DNA of 64,000 nt from Planococcus sp. ISL-109. Its GTDB lineage: Bacteria > Bacillota > Bacilli > Bacillales_A > Planococcaceae. Location of the stretch: contig NZ_JAGGPW010000019.1 of NCBI RefSeq assembly GCF_018613655.1, positions 83,991 to 147,990 of the forward strand, in the 5' to 3' direction. The position numbers and the translations under genes were made by a program. Each line of letters begins with the position of its first letter. Position 1 is the stretch's first letter. The notes below the pieces were generated by a model. That model had not been told where the DNA came from, did no database searches, and saw nothing but the letters and a program-made list of their open reading frames with translations. Of the stretch, positions 57,039-64,000 are shown in pieces.

Positions 57039-58187
57039 CTACCCTAAATTCAGCACTGTGACGAGCAAACCCTGGAGTATGCCGATAAAGCCCCCCAGAA
57101 AAGCGCCCAGTACCGTGATCATTTTGAATTCTCTCCGTGAAATCCCAAGCACCAATTCTTCCAAACGGCTGAGCGGCAGAGAATCGACTTGCTGCCTGAC
57201 CATATTTTCCATGTCGATTTTCAATATGGTCTCTTCTAACTTCTGCTCTCCCATTTCAAACGCAAAGTCCGTAATGAGAGGCGTAATATTGACACTTGTC
57301 CATTCTAACCCTCCAGGCCATGTCTCTGCAAGTGTTGCGTCCAGCCTCCCGGAAATCCCCGCCTGATCGCGGACATATTGTTTGATGGCTGCAACTGCCG
57401 GTTCCGCATCGAATTCTTTCAGAATGTCTTCAGCCCGCTTGTCCTGGAGCTTTTCCCATTCCCGGAAAGCCAAAGTCCCGAGCAATTCAAAGGTTTTTGG
57501 TGAATTGAGGAATTTGATGATCTCCGATTGGGTTTTGTCGACGATTGAACGGGAATCGCCGAACAAATTGTGCAACACTGTTCCAAAACGGCCGCGGGAT
57601 ACTAAAAATTCATCTAATAAACTTTTGACGGTTTGACGCCCTGCCGGTGAGGCGAAATAATCCGATCCCCGCCCGATGGCGTAATTGACACCGTCTAAAA
57701 TCTTTTCTTCCGTCCCCGCCCGCCATGTGTCCGGAAGCAGTTCCCGCACAGTTTTTCCGGCAATATACGATTCGACAGCGTGGCGGTTGCGGTCGACTAG
57801 GCCGTCGAGTTTCGCTTCAAGCTTTTCATCGACATCTCGTTGCTTCGCCAGTTCCAACCAATCGTTGAACGTTCGGGGCGATGAAAACAAATGCTCGTCC
57901 AATTGGCGGTTCAGCCAGTTCGCTGTTTTCTGGTGCATCGTTTCATTGAAAAATCGTTTTTTGAAAGTTTCCGGCGTCAGCAAATGCTCCACAACGGTGC
58001 GCCCAAGCTGGCGCGATAACTCATCGCGACGCTTCGGGATCAATCCGGGTGTGAACGGCATGCGGAATTTTCCGATGTATTTTGCCTCGTATGGCCAGAA
58101 CAACATTTTGATCGCCAAATGGTTGGTCATGCCGCCGATCAAAGCACCGATAAACGCCATCAGCATTAACGTCAATAGTATACTCAA
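57039..58187 (-). CDS. yheB: DUF445 membrane protein YheB
   Basis: 382 residues. N-terminal helix FIGALIGGMTNHLAIKMLFWP and a C-terminal helix (MITVLGAFLGGFIGILQGLL) enclose a long helical cytoplasmic domain, the DUF445 layout. Function unknown. The start appears to be TTG (codon for residue 1 of MSILLTL) with only a weak GAGTGA upstream. Operon with yheA. Confidence 0.88.
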   Translation of the reverse strand: MSILLTLMLMAFIGALIGGMTNHLAIKMLFWPYEAKYIGKFRMPFTPGLIPKRRDELSRQLGRTVVEHLLTPETFKKRFFNETMHQKTANWLNRQLDEHLFSSPRTFNDWLELAKQRDVDEKLEAKLDGLVDRNRHAVESYIAGKTVRELLPDTWRAGTEEKILDGVNYAIGRGSDYFASPAGRQTVKSLLDEFLVSRGRFGTVLHNLFGDSRSIVDKTQSEIIKFLNSPKTFELLGTLAFREWEKLQDKRAEDILKEFDAEPAVAAIKQYVRDQAGISGRLDATLAETWPGGLEWTSVNITPLITDFAFEMGEQKLEETILKIDMENMVRQQVDSLPLSRLEELVLGISRREFKMITVLGAFLGGFIGILQGLLVTVLNLG

Positions 58188-58264
58188 CTGGGGTCACTCA
58201 TTTCTTCTTTGTCTATTGCGTCTCTTCCCCTATAATGGAAAGAGACGATCAAAGGGGGATTCCG

Positions 58265-58468
58265 ATGCTGCAGCATTTTAAATTCAAGCCGATGTTCGAA
58301 GACAGCCGGCTGCCCGGCTGGAACATCTCATTTTTTTACCGCAATGAACGGATTCGGGGAGAATATCATCCGGACGGTTCGATTGTTTGGCAATCCGCTC
58401 CGCCTCAGGACGAGGAAGCCATTAAAAAAATGATTCACGAGCTTATGCTCTATCATGTATACGATTAA
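58265..58468 (+). CDS. yheE: YheE-like protein (DUF5342)
   Basis: 67 residues: MLQHFKFKPMFEDSRLPGW, then ISFFYRNERIRGEYHPDGSI. It matches the small YheE family known from this gene neighbourhood. Function unknown. AAAGGGGG lies before the ATG and a terminator starts at the stop codon. Confidence 0.83.
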   Translation: MLQHFKFKPMFEDSRLPGWNISFFYRNERIRGEYHPDGSIVWQSAPPQDEEAIKKMIHELMLYHVYD

Positions 58469-58493
58469 AGCGCCGGTTAGGTTCCGGCGCTTT
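58467..58493 (+). terminator. Terminator of yheE
   Basis: AAAGCGCCGG, 7-nt loop, CCGGCGCTTT, then T-run. Confidence 0.9.
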
Positions 58494-58590
58494 TTTTCGT
58501 CGTTCTCTCCGCGAGCCATAGCTACATTATAAAGACAGAAGCGCTTATTTCACAACCATAGCGATCTATTTATATATGAACGCCCCCAAA

Positions 58591-58605
58591 AAAGGGAAGC
58601 CCTTT
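58591..58605 (-). terminator. Weak terminator of yheIH
   Basis: AAAGGG, 3-nt loop, CCCTTT, overlapping the yheH stop; T6 follows on the minus strand. Confidence 0.45.
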
Positions 58606-60358
58606 ACCCAACGTTCTGGGTAGAGGTCATCCCTGATTGAATGCGATACATTTGGCGGTAAATACCGTCGTGTTCCATCAATTCATCGTGTGTCCCGGAT
58701 TCCGCAATTTCACCGCGGTCAAGCACCAGAATGCGGTCTGCATTTTTGATGGTCGACAAACGGTGCGCGATGATAAACGTCGTCCGGCCTTTTTTCAGCA
58801 CGTCCATCGCGTGCTGGATGATTTCTTCCGTTTCCGTATCAATATTGGACGTCGCTTCATCCAAGATGAGAATCGCCGGATCGAACGCCAGAGCCCTGGC
58901 GAACGACACGAGCTGACGCTGCCCGGAAGACAGCGTGCTGCCTTTTTCCACGACCGGTTCGTCGATGCCTTTCGGCAAATGTTTCGTGACCCGCTCGCCT
59001 CCGACAGCAGCGAGCGCCGCTTCGGCTTTTTCACGGCTGACGCGTTCATCTCCGAGAGAAATATTGGATTCGATCGTTCCTGTGAACAAATACGGATCCT
59101 GCAGGACGATGCCCATATGTTCACGCACCGCCTGCCTTGGCAGATCGTTGACATTGACCCCATCAATCAAAATCTGACCCTTAGATGCATCGTAAAAGCG
59201 GAACAGCAAGTTCATGATCGAACTTTTGCCGGAACCCGTATGGCCGACAAGCGCAACGGTCTCCCCTTGTTTCGCTTCGAACGACAAGTCCTTCAACACA
59301 TATTCTTCATCTTTATACGCAAACCACACTTTCTCAAAGCGCACATTTCCACGGTAACGCTCAACCCGTTCATCACTGACCGGCTCACCGGGGCGGTCTA
59401 GCAGGTGGAACACACGCTCCGACGCCACCAGTGCCTGCTCTAAACGGCTGAACTGGTTGACGATGCCGCTGATCGGGTTGAACAGGCGGATGATGTAATC
59501 AACAAACGCGTAAAGCACACCGACCGTCACGATCGTGTTGCCGCTCATCGATCCACCGCCGAAATACCAAATGAACAGCACGAAGATCATCGAGCGCAAA
59601 ACGCCGACCATATTGTGCGATGCGGCTGCTTCAAGCACCAATAGTTTCTGCTGGAATTTAAAATGCTTCTGGTTGATCTCTTCGAACTCTTCTTTCATTT
59701 GTTTTTCGCGGCGAAAAGCCTGGATGATGCTCATGCCTTGGATTGATTCGTTGATCATGGCATTCATTTCACTGACTTTTTCCCGAACGATGTGATTAAA
59801 GTTGGAAGCATATTTTCGGTAAATGAGCATCCAGCCGTAAAGTATCGGCACCAGAACAAACGCAATCGCCGCCATGCGCCAATCGAGATAAAACAGCGCC
59901 ACATATATTCCTGTCATATACATAAAGCTCGTCGCGAATTGCGAAAGAACCGTAACGAACAATTCTCGGATCGCCTCTGTATCATTGGTGATGCGCGCGA
60001 CCACTTTTCCTGCCGGCAAATTATCGAAATAGCTGATCGGCAAGCGCTGGACTTGCTCAAACACATCCGTTCTCATTTTGCGGATGATGCGGTTGGCTCC
60101 TTTCTGCAGCAAAATATACTGCAAATAACGGAACACTGCCGTGACGATTGACAAGCCGAAGAACAACGCCAAAAGCTGTGCAATCGGGCCGAATTCGATT
60201 CCGCCTGTAGCCGTTGCGATATGCTCATCAATGATTTCCATCGCAATGAGTGGTGCTGCAAGATCGGCCGCAACCGCGACCGAAAGAAACACTAAGCCCC
60301 AAATGATGACACTTTTAAACTGCAATGCATATTGTGTTAAACGTTTGCCTGTTCCCAT
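58604..60358 (-). CDS. yheH: Heterodimeric multidrug ABC exporter subunit YheH (BmrD-like)
   Basis: 584 residues. Six-helix transmembrane domain to about 310, then an ATPase domain: Walker A GHTGSGKSS, signature LSSGQRQ (variant), Walker B AILILDEATSNID with catalytic Glu, and H-loop IAHRLST. It pairs with YheI (start overlaps the yheI stop by one base). BmrCD of B. subtilis exports several drugs and dyes. This subunit supplies the consensus catalytic Glu, while its signature serves the degenerate site. Confidence 0.92.
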   Translation of the reverse strand: MGTGKRLTQYALQFKSVIIWGLVFLSVAVAADLAAPLIAMEIIDEHIATATGGIEFGPIAQLLALFFGLSIVTAVFRYLQYILLQKGANRIIRKMRTDVFEQVQRLPISYFDNLPAGKVVARITNDTEAIRELFVTVLSQFATSFMYMTGIYVALFYLDWRMAAIAFVLVPILYGWMLIYRKYASNFNHIVREKVSEMNAMINESIQGMSIIQAFRREKQMKEEFEEINQKHFKFQQKLLVLEAAASHNMVGVLRSMIFVLFIWYFGGGSMSGNTIVTVGVLYAFVDYIIRLFNPISGIVNQFSRLEQALVASERVFHLLDRPGEPVSDERVERYRGNVRFEKVWFAYKDEEYVLKDLSFEAKQGETVALVGHTGSGKSSIMNLLFRFYDASKGQILIDGVNVNDLPRQAVREHMGIVLQDPYLFTGTIESNISLGDERVSREKAEAALAAVGGERVTKHLPKGIDEPVVEKGSTLSSGQRQLVSFARALAFDPAILILDEATSNIDTETEEIIQHAMDVLKKGRTTFIIAHRLSTIKNADRILVLDRGEIAESGTHDELMEHDGIYRQMYRIQSGMTSTQNVG

Positions 60359-62097
60359 TATTGCACCTCCCCGATTTGCTGGCGGAGGAATTGTTCATGA
60401 TACCAGCCTTGTTTTTCCACCAAGTCATCGTGCGTTCCTTCTTCAATGATGCGGCCATCATCCAGCACGATAATCCAGTCGGCGTGTTTTACTGCAGACA
60501 AGCGGTGCGTCGTAATGATTGTCGTCTTGCCTGACCGTTCCCGTTGGATATTCTCGATAATTTTCGCTTCCGTCTTAGCATCGACCGCCGATAAGGAATC
60601 ATCCAAAATCAGAATTTCCGGATTTTTGATGATGGCCCGGGCGATCGAAATGCGCTGCTTCTGTCCGCCGGAAAGTGCCACACCTTTTTCTCCGACCAAA
60701 GTTTCCAAGTCGTTCGGCAGCATCGCCAAATCTTTTTCGAAATACGATAGCTTGATGGCCTGGAAGACTTCCTCTTCCGTTGCATCCGGCTTGCCGAACA
60801 GAATGTTTTCCAGAATCGTCCGTGAAAACAAAACATGGTCCTGCGGTACATAGCCGACCCAGTCGCGCAATTGGGCTTTGCTCAGCTCGCCGATTTCGAT
60901 GCCATTCACCGTCATCGACCCTACGCCCACCGGATATTCCTTTAACAGTTGCTTGACGAAAGTCGTCTTGCCGCTCCCGGTTTTCCCGACGATACCAAGT
61001 GTTTGACCACTGTTCATCGATAAATTGATGCCTTGCAAATTGATCGATGTCGACTGCGGATACGTAAAGCCGAAATCCCTGAAACCGATCCGTTCCGGAA
61101 GCCCGGTTTCCCGTGATCGCTTCGGATCGGCGACATCTTCTTCGTAATCCAGAGTTTCATTGACGCGGTCAATCGAAGCATTGCCGCGCTGAAGAATATT
61201 AATCAATTCGCCGATTGCAAACATCGGCCAGACGATCATGCCGAGATAGACGTTGAACGCGACTAAATCCCCTAAAGTCATCGTCCCTTCGGAAACGAGA
61301 AATGCCCCGTAGCCAAGCCCGATGACATAACTGACCCCAGTCAACACTTTCGTCACCGGAGCGAACAAAGCATCGATTCGCTCGACTGCCATGTTCTTTT
61401 CATAAACATCCTGCGTCATTTCTTCGAATTCGCGTTCAGATGAGCGTTCCTGTACGTAAGCCCGCACGACGCGGACGCCGCCGACCGACTCTAGGACGCT
61501 ATCGTTCATGTTTCCGAACGCATCTTGTGCCAAAGTGTAGCGCTCATGAATTTTTTTACCGAGCAATTGGACGACAATCGCCAAAATTGGCAATGGCAAT
61601 ATAGCTAAAAACGTTAGTTCCCACGAAACTAAAACACCCATGGCAACTACAATGGTCGCCATATACAAAGTTGAGTCGACAAGCGTCAAAATGCCAAAGC
61701 CCGCCGTCTCGGAAATCGCTTTTAAGTCATTTGTCGACCGGGCCATCAAATCCCCGGTCCGGTTTTTTTCATAGAAAGTCGGCGTCATTTTAAGAAAATG
61801 CCCCATGAGGCTCGATCGCAATTGCCGCTCGATCACATAAGCGCCTCCGAATAATTGATATTGCCAAATAAAGTTGATGAAATAGGCCAGAACCATCGCG
61901 GCCATTAAAATCATGACATACTGCCACAACAGCTCACTCGTCAATTCCTGTTGGGCGATGGCATCAATGGCCACCCCGATAAGCCACGGCGGCACGATTT
62001 CGAGAATATTCGCTACAAATAACAAGACCACCGCCATCGTATAACGCAGCCAGTTTTCTTTAAAGAACCATCTTAATTTCCATAATACATCAAACAT
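60358..62097 (-). CDS. yheI: Heterodimeric multidrug ABC exporter subunit YheI (BmrC-like)
   Basis: 579 residues. Membrane domain, then ATPase domain with Walker A GKTGSGKTT, signature LSGGQKQR, Walker B ILILDDSLSAVD and switch His in TTHRLSA. Asp replaces the catalytic Glu after Walker B, marking the degenerate site of heterodimeric exporters. It is preceded by a long regulatory leader with two mini-ORFs, a structured element and a terminator, so expression is probably controlled by attenuation, as known for bmrCD. Confidence 0.93.
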   Translation of the reverse strand: MFDVLWKLRWFFKENWLRYTMAVVLLFVANILEIVPPWLIGVAIDAIAQQELTSELLWQYVMILMAAMVLAYFINFIWQYQLFGGAYVIERQLRSSLMGHFLKMTPTFYEKNRTGDLMARSTNDLKAISETAGFGILTLVDSTLYMATIVVAMGVLVSWELTFLAILPLPILAIVVQLLGKKIHERYTLAQDAFGNMNDSVLESVGGVRVVRAYVQERSSEREFEEMTQDVYEKNMAVERIDALFAPVTKVLTGVSYVIGLGYGAFLVSEGTMTLGDLVAFNVYLGMIVWPMFAIGELINILQRGNASIDRVNETLDYEEDVADPKRSRETGLPERIGFRDFGFTYPQSTSINLQGINLSMNSGQTLGIVGKTGSGKTTFVKQLLKEYPVGVGSMTVNGIEIGELSKAQLRDWVGYVPQDHVLFSRTILENILFGKPDATEEEVFQAIKLSYFEKDLAMLPNDLETLVGEKGVALSGGQKQRISIARAIIKNPEILILDDSLSAVDAKTEAKIIENIQRERSGKTTIITTHRLSAVKHADWIIVLDDGRIIEEGTHDDLVEKQGWYHEQFLRQQIGEVQ

Positions 62098-62126
62098 AAT
62101 TACGCCTTCTTTCCATTGTCGTTTAG

Positions 62127-62183
62127 CTAATCGCCTTCAAGCGATTCCTTGATGAGTGCTTTTTTCATACAGCGTTTTTCCAT
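62127..62183 (-). CDS. Second mini-ORF in the yheI leader (18 residues)
   Basis: MEKRCMKKALIKESLEGD, started by ATG 7 nt after GGGAGAG and ending 29 nt before the yheI start, downstream of the leader terminator. It may couple translation to yheI or be a short regulatory peptide. It is too short for homology evidence. Confidence 0.5.
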   Translation of the reverse strand: MEKRCMKKALIKESLEGD

Positions 62184-62247
62184 AATACTTCTCTCCCTTA
62201 TCATTTTTAATTTATTTAAGCAGCCCAAACTGTTTAAACCACAAAAA

Positions 62248-62275
62248 AGCGCATACCCTTTTTCAGGCATGCGCT
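62248..62275 (-). terminator. Leader terminator (attenuator) upstream of yheI
   Basis: On the minus strand AGCGCATGCC and GGTATGCGCT (one G-U) with an 8-nt loop, followed by TTTTTT. It lies between the leader peptide and the exporter genes. Confidence 0.78.
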
Positions 62276-62328
62276 CATGAAAATAGGGCTGGATGCACAG
62301 ACCCGGCCCGGAAGTTTCCAGTCACGAA

Positions 62329-62461
62329 ATAAAGAGAAAATTCAATCAGCGGTGATTCTTTATCCCCGCTGATTATTAGTTGATTCAATCGGACTTTTAC
62401 GGCCAGTGGGTCTCCCAGTTGAAAGAATGGGAATCTTACTGACCGTTAAAGCGGGATAAAT
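62329..62461 (-). repeat. Structured repeat element, copy 2 (in the yheI leader)
   Basis: 133 nt, about 82 % identical by hand to the copy upstream of hit (43627-43756). It begins 2 nt after the stop of the leader-peptide ORF. Terminal hairpin AATCAGCGG/CCGCTGATT; the 5-prime ATCCCGCT can instead pair with AGCGGGGAT (one bulge). The C-G/T-A change relative to copy 1 is compensated in all three segments. Confidence 0.8.
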
Positions 62462-62462
62462 A

Positions 62463-62534
62463 TCAATGAAAAAAAGCAGGAGGGTCTGGCAATACTATGC
62501 AATTCATTGTAAAAGCTTTTTGAATTTTTTTCAT
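62463..62534 (-). CDS. Leader peptide ORF of the yheIH operon (23 residues)
   Basis: Begins MKKIQKAFTM, continues NCIV and ends LPDPPAFFH. A perfect AAAGGAGGT site stands 8 nt before the ATG and a TTGACA promoter about 60 nt upstream. The Pro-Asp-Pro-Pro stretch is a plausible slow-translation site. In B. subtilis bmrCD is preceded by the leader BmrB, which controls attenuation in response to ribosome-targeting drugs. I infer the same role here. Confidence 0.68.
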   Translation of the reverse strand: MKKIQKAFTMNCIVLPDPPAFFH

Positions 62535-62570
62535 TGTCCAAACCTCCTTTTCCATTTATTTGATAATTCA

Positions 62571-62600
62571 AGAGTAGCACTCGTTTTTTTGAATTGTCAA
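62571..62600 (-). promoter_or_regulatory. Promoter of the yheIH leader
   Basis: Minus strand TTGACA (62595-62600), 18-nt spacer, TACTCT (62571-62576). Confidence 0.55.
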
Positions 62601-62678
62601 GCTATTTCGAAGTGAAAACCAAATTCAGCCGAAAGTCCGATCCTTGCCCAGCTAGCTGCCTCTCCGGCTGGCGAAAAG

Positions 62679-62704
62679 GTTTGCCAGTCCGAGATTTAGG
62701 GGAA
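62679..62704 (+). promoter_or_regulatory. Probable sigma-B promoter of the universal stress gene
   Basis: GTTTGC (62679-62684), 14-nt spacer, GGGGAA (62699-62704), close to the sigma-B consensus GTTTAA-N12/14-GGGTAT. Confidence 0.55.
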
Positions 62705-62741
62705 CAAAAGAGTAATAGTAAATAAAAGGCGGTGACAGGAA

Positions 62742-63263
62742 ATGTATAAAAATATCGCAATCGCTTATGATGGATCGGAAGGCAGCCGGGAAGCACTCGA
62801 GAAAGGCATTGACTTAGCGGCACTTCTGCCGGATTCGAAGCTGACAGTCATCTATGTAAATGACGAAGGGCAGGAACGCACTGGCTATATGGATATCGGT
62901 CATGCATCGGCGCCGGTCATCTCAGCGAATGTCGACAGCAATTACGCCCAGTTTATGCCTCCAGGAATCGGCGATGATGGATATCGTCCCCCTAATGATA
63001 TCGACACTGGGCGCGCGACGGAATACTCGAAGCATATGCACAATTCGATCCAACAGCAGCTTGACGCCAAAAATGCACAAGCATCGGTATTGGCGCTTGA
63101 AGGATCGGTCATTAGAACGATCACCGGTTTTATTGAAGAGCAAAAAATCGACTTATTGATTGTCGGTAACAGCGGGAAATCCGGACTTCAAAAGTTCTTT
63201 GTCGGCTCTGTCAGCAGCAAGCTTATCAAAGACTCGGATTGCACAGTTCTTGTAGTGAAATAA
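62742..63263 (+). CDS. Universal stress protein (UspA family)
   Basis: 173 residues. N-terminal strand YKNIAIAYDGSEGSREAL with the ATP-contacting Asp, and the C-terminal ATP loop GNSGKSGLQKFFVGSVS, so a nucleotide-binding member. An insertion of about 45 residues (about 50-95) sits between the first strands. General stress role. Divergent from the yheIH leader; a sigma-B-like promoter is upstream and a terminator downstream. Confidence 0.9.
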   Translation: MYKNIAIAYDGSEGSREALEKGIDLAALLPDSKLTVIYVNDEGQERTGYMDIGHASAPVISANVDSNYAQFMPPGIGDDGYRPPNDIDTGRATEYSKHMHNSIQQQLDAKNAQASVLALEGSVIRTITGFIEEQKIDLLIVGNSGKSGLQKFFVGSVSSKLIKDSDCTVLVVK

Positions 63264-63301
63264 TCCCCCTCAGGATGCGAGATTCACATCCTAAGGGGGA
63301 T
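63263..63301 (+). terminator. Terminator of the universal stress gene
   Basis: ATCCCCCT-c-AGGATG and CATCCT-a-AGGGGGAT, then GTTTATTTTT. Confidence 0.85.
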
Positions 63302-63322
63302 GTTTATTTTTATGACATATTT

Positions 63323-63351
63323 TTGACATAATTTGATGAATATCGTATATT
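63323..63351 (+). promoter_or_regulatory. Promoter of the ArsC-like gene
   Basis: TTGACA (63323-63328), 17-nt spacer, TATATT (63346-63351). Confidence 0.7.
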
Positions 63352-63434
63352 TATCTGTTTGTCTTTCATGCTACCTGGGTAAAGAATACTAATTAACTAA
63401 GCTGGAAAATTCAGAAAGGAAGAAGGGGTCAGCC

Positions 63435-63869
63435 ATGCCGAGACATACTGTATATTTTTTATCTTCACATCAACATCGCGGGCTAATGGCTGAAATTTGG
63501 GCTAGCCGCTTAATGTTGCCGGACTGGGAAATCAGAAGTGCGGCATGGAAACAACCATCTTTCAATGACATTCCCTTCGAGGTTCTGAAAGAAATCATTC
63601 TCGAGATTCCTCCGGTCGAGCAACGGCACTACGATCCGGAAGAGGTCAAAGAAGCGGATTTGATCATTGCCTTGCATGACGGGGAATTTGAACAACATGA
63701 CATTCCTTCCGATTTACCGCTTCAAAAACTTGTGCGCTGGGATATCCCGAATCCAGAAATCCGCAGCACGGACATGAATGAAAAGTGGGCGCTATATCAG
63801 GAAGTATGTGATGTCATCGCAATGAACATCAAAGAAATGGAGCCATATCTACGATCGGAATATGCATAA
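63435..63869 (+). CDS. ArsC/LMW-phosphatase-fold protein lacking catalytic cysteines
   Basis: 144 residues. The fold is recognisable by VYFLSSHQHRGLMAEIWASR against the VYFxCTGNSCRSQMAEGW of thioredoxin-coupled arsenate reductases, then ADLIIALHD, VRWDIPNPE and KWALYQEVCDVI. The P-loop Cys10 is Ser, the second Cys is absent with one residue deleted, and both redox Cys of the later loop are missing (LHDGEFEQHD). The only Cys is near the C-terminus. It cannot work as arsenate reductase; a binding role is likely. Strong promoter, GAAGGGG site and terminator show it is a live gene. Confidence 0.82.
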   Translation: MPRHTVYFLSSHQHRGLMAEIWASRLMLPDWEIRSAAWKQPSFNDIPFEVLKEIILEIPPVEQRHYDPEEVKEADLIIALHDGEFEQHDIPSDLPLQKLVRWDIPNPEIRSTDMNEKWALYQEVCDVIAMNIKEMEPYLRSEYA

Positions 63870-63893
63870 AGCAGACGACACAAACCCAAACAA

Positions 63894-63933
63894 AAAAGAG
63901 CCAAGCATCCACAAACGGTTGCTTGGCTCTTTT
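63894..63933. terminator. Bidirectional terminator
   Basis: 14-bp perfect stem AAAAGAGCCAAGCA, 12-nt loop, with T-runs on both strands. Confidence 0.88.
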
Positions 63934-63954
63934 CTTACGATTAGTCAATAGTTT

Positions 63955-64000
63955 TTATTCCGTTTTAAAGAGGTTCTTCCGAGATTCCTCATCTTTTATG
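63955..64000 (-). CDS. Possible C-terminal end of a minus-strand gene (truncated by window edge)
   Basis: The last 14 codons before a TAA at 63955-63957 read IKDEESRKNLFKTE, a plausible charged C-terminus, and a terminator with a T-run on the minus strand lies 20 bp further on. Too short to name; it may be chance. Confidence 0.35.
   Translation of the reverse strand, partial: IKDEESRKNLFKTE

Noticed and set aside
58637..59401. Plus-strand open frame (254 codons) opposite yheH
   Set aside because: Shadow of the ATPase domain of yheH; His/Arg/Phe-rich nonsense composition and no ribosome site.
62602..62823. Minus-strand open frame (73 codons) over the universal stress gene start
   Set aside because: It runs across the divergent promoter region and overlaps the coding start of the stress protein; it ends close to the yheIH promoter and has no ribosome site.

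Overview
The window reads as a chromosomal stretch of a Gram-positive Bacillales organism. Gene content and order follow Bacillus subtilis closely, but the protein sequences and the moderately high GC suggest the Planococcaceae (Planococcus or a relative). This is inferred from gene content; no marker gene settles the genus. I see no prophage, complete insertion sequence, CRISPR array, rRNA or tRNA.

Left part (1 to about 21.9 kb), almost all minus strand: the end of yvcK, rapZ and a Nudix gene (yvcIJK); trxB; a TPR protein (yvcD); a complete, tightly overlapped histidine operon hisZ-G-D-B-H-A-F-I with a promoter and a terminator; the hprK-lgt-yvoD-ppaX-yvoF operon; a plus-strand leaderless amidase; a yvlB-like gene behind a probable sigma-W promoter; and the SOS excision-repair pair uvrB-uvrA with a LexA box. 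In B. subtilis these genes lie in the yv region.

Right part (about 22 to 62 kb) corresponds to the yhj-yhf-yhg-yha-yhe region of B. subtilis, which lies far from the yv region there. Gene order is conserved: an IDEAL-domain gene, comK, yhjD, a UbiB-family kinase, an enoyl-CoA hydratase, an S9 peptidase, lcfB (FadR operator), a BceRSAB-type antimicrobial-peptide module, lplJ, yhfH, a YtkA-like lipoprotein, hemH-hemE facing hmoB, a Ca/cation antiporter, yhaA, ecsAB, hit, trpP (TRAP site), yhaH, scoC/hpr, a DUF3267 protein, prsA, yhaM-yhaN-yhaO (nuclease operon), yhaP-yhaQ (ABC exporter, probable sigma-W promoter), yhzD, yhaR, yheA-yheB, yheE, and yheI-yheH (heterodimeric multidrug ABC exporter).

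The most unusual stretch is the 644-bp leader of yheI (62098-62741). It holds a promoter, a short leader-peptide ORF, a structured element of about 130 nt, an intrinsic terminator and a second mini-ORF. A second copy of the structured element (about 82 % identical by hand alignment) lies upstream of hit at 43.6-43.8 kb, in the same orientation relative to its downstream gene. The two copies show compensatory changes in three segments that could form two mutually exclusive helices, as a riboswitch or attenuator would. A small mobile repeat derived from a transposon is the main alternative. At the right edge are a universal stress protein behind a probable sigma-B promoter and an ArsC/LMW-phosphatase-like protein that has lost its catalytic cysteines.
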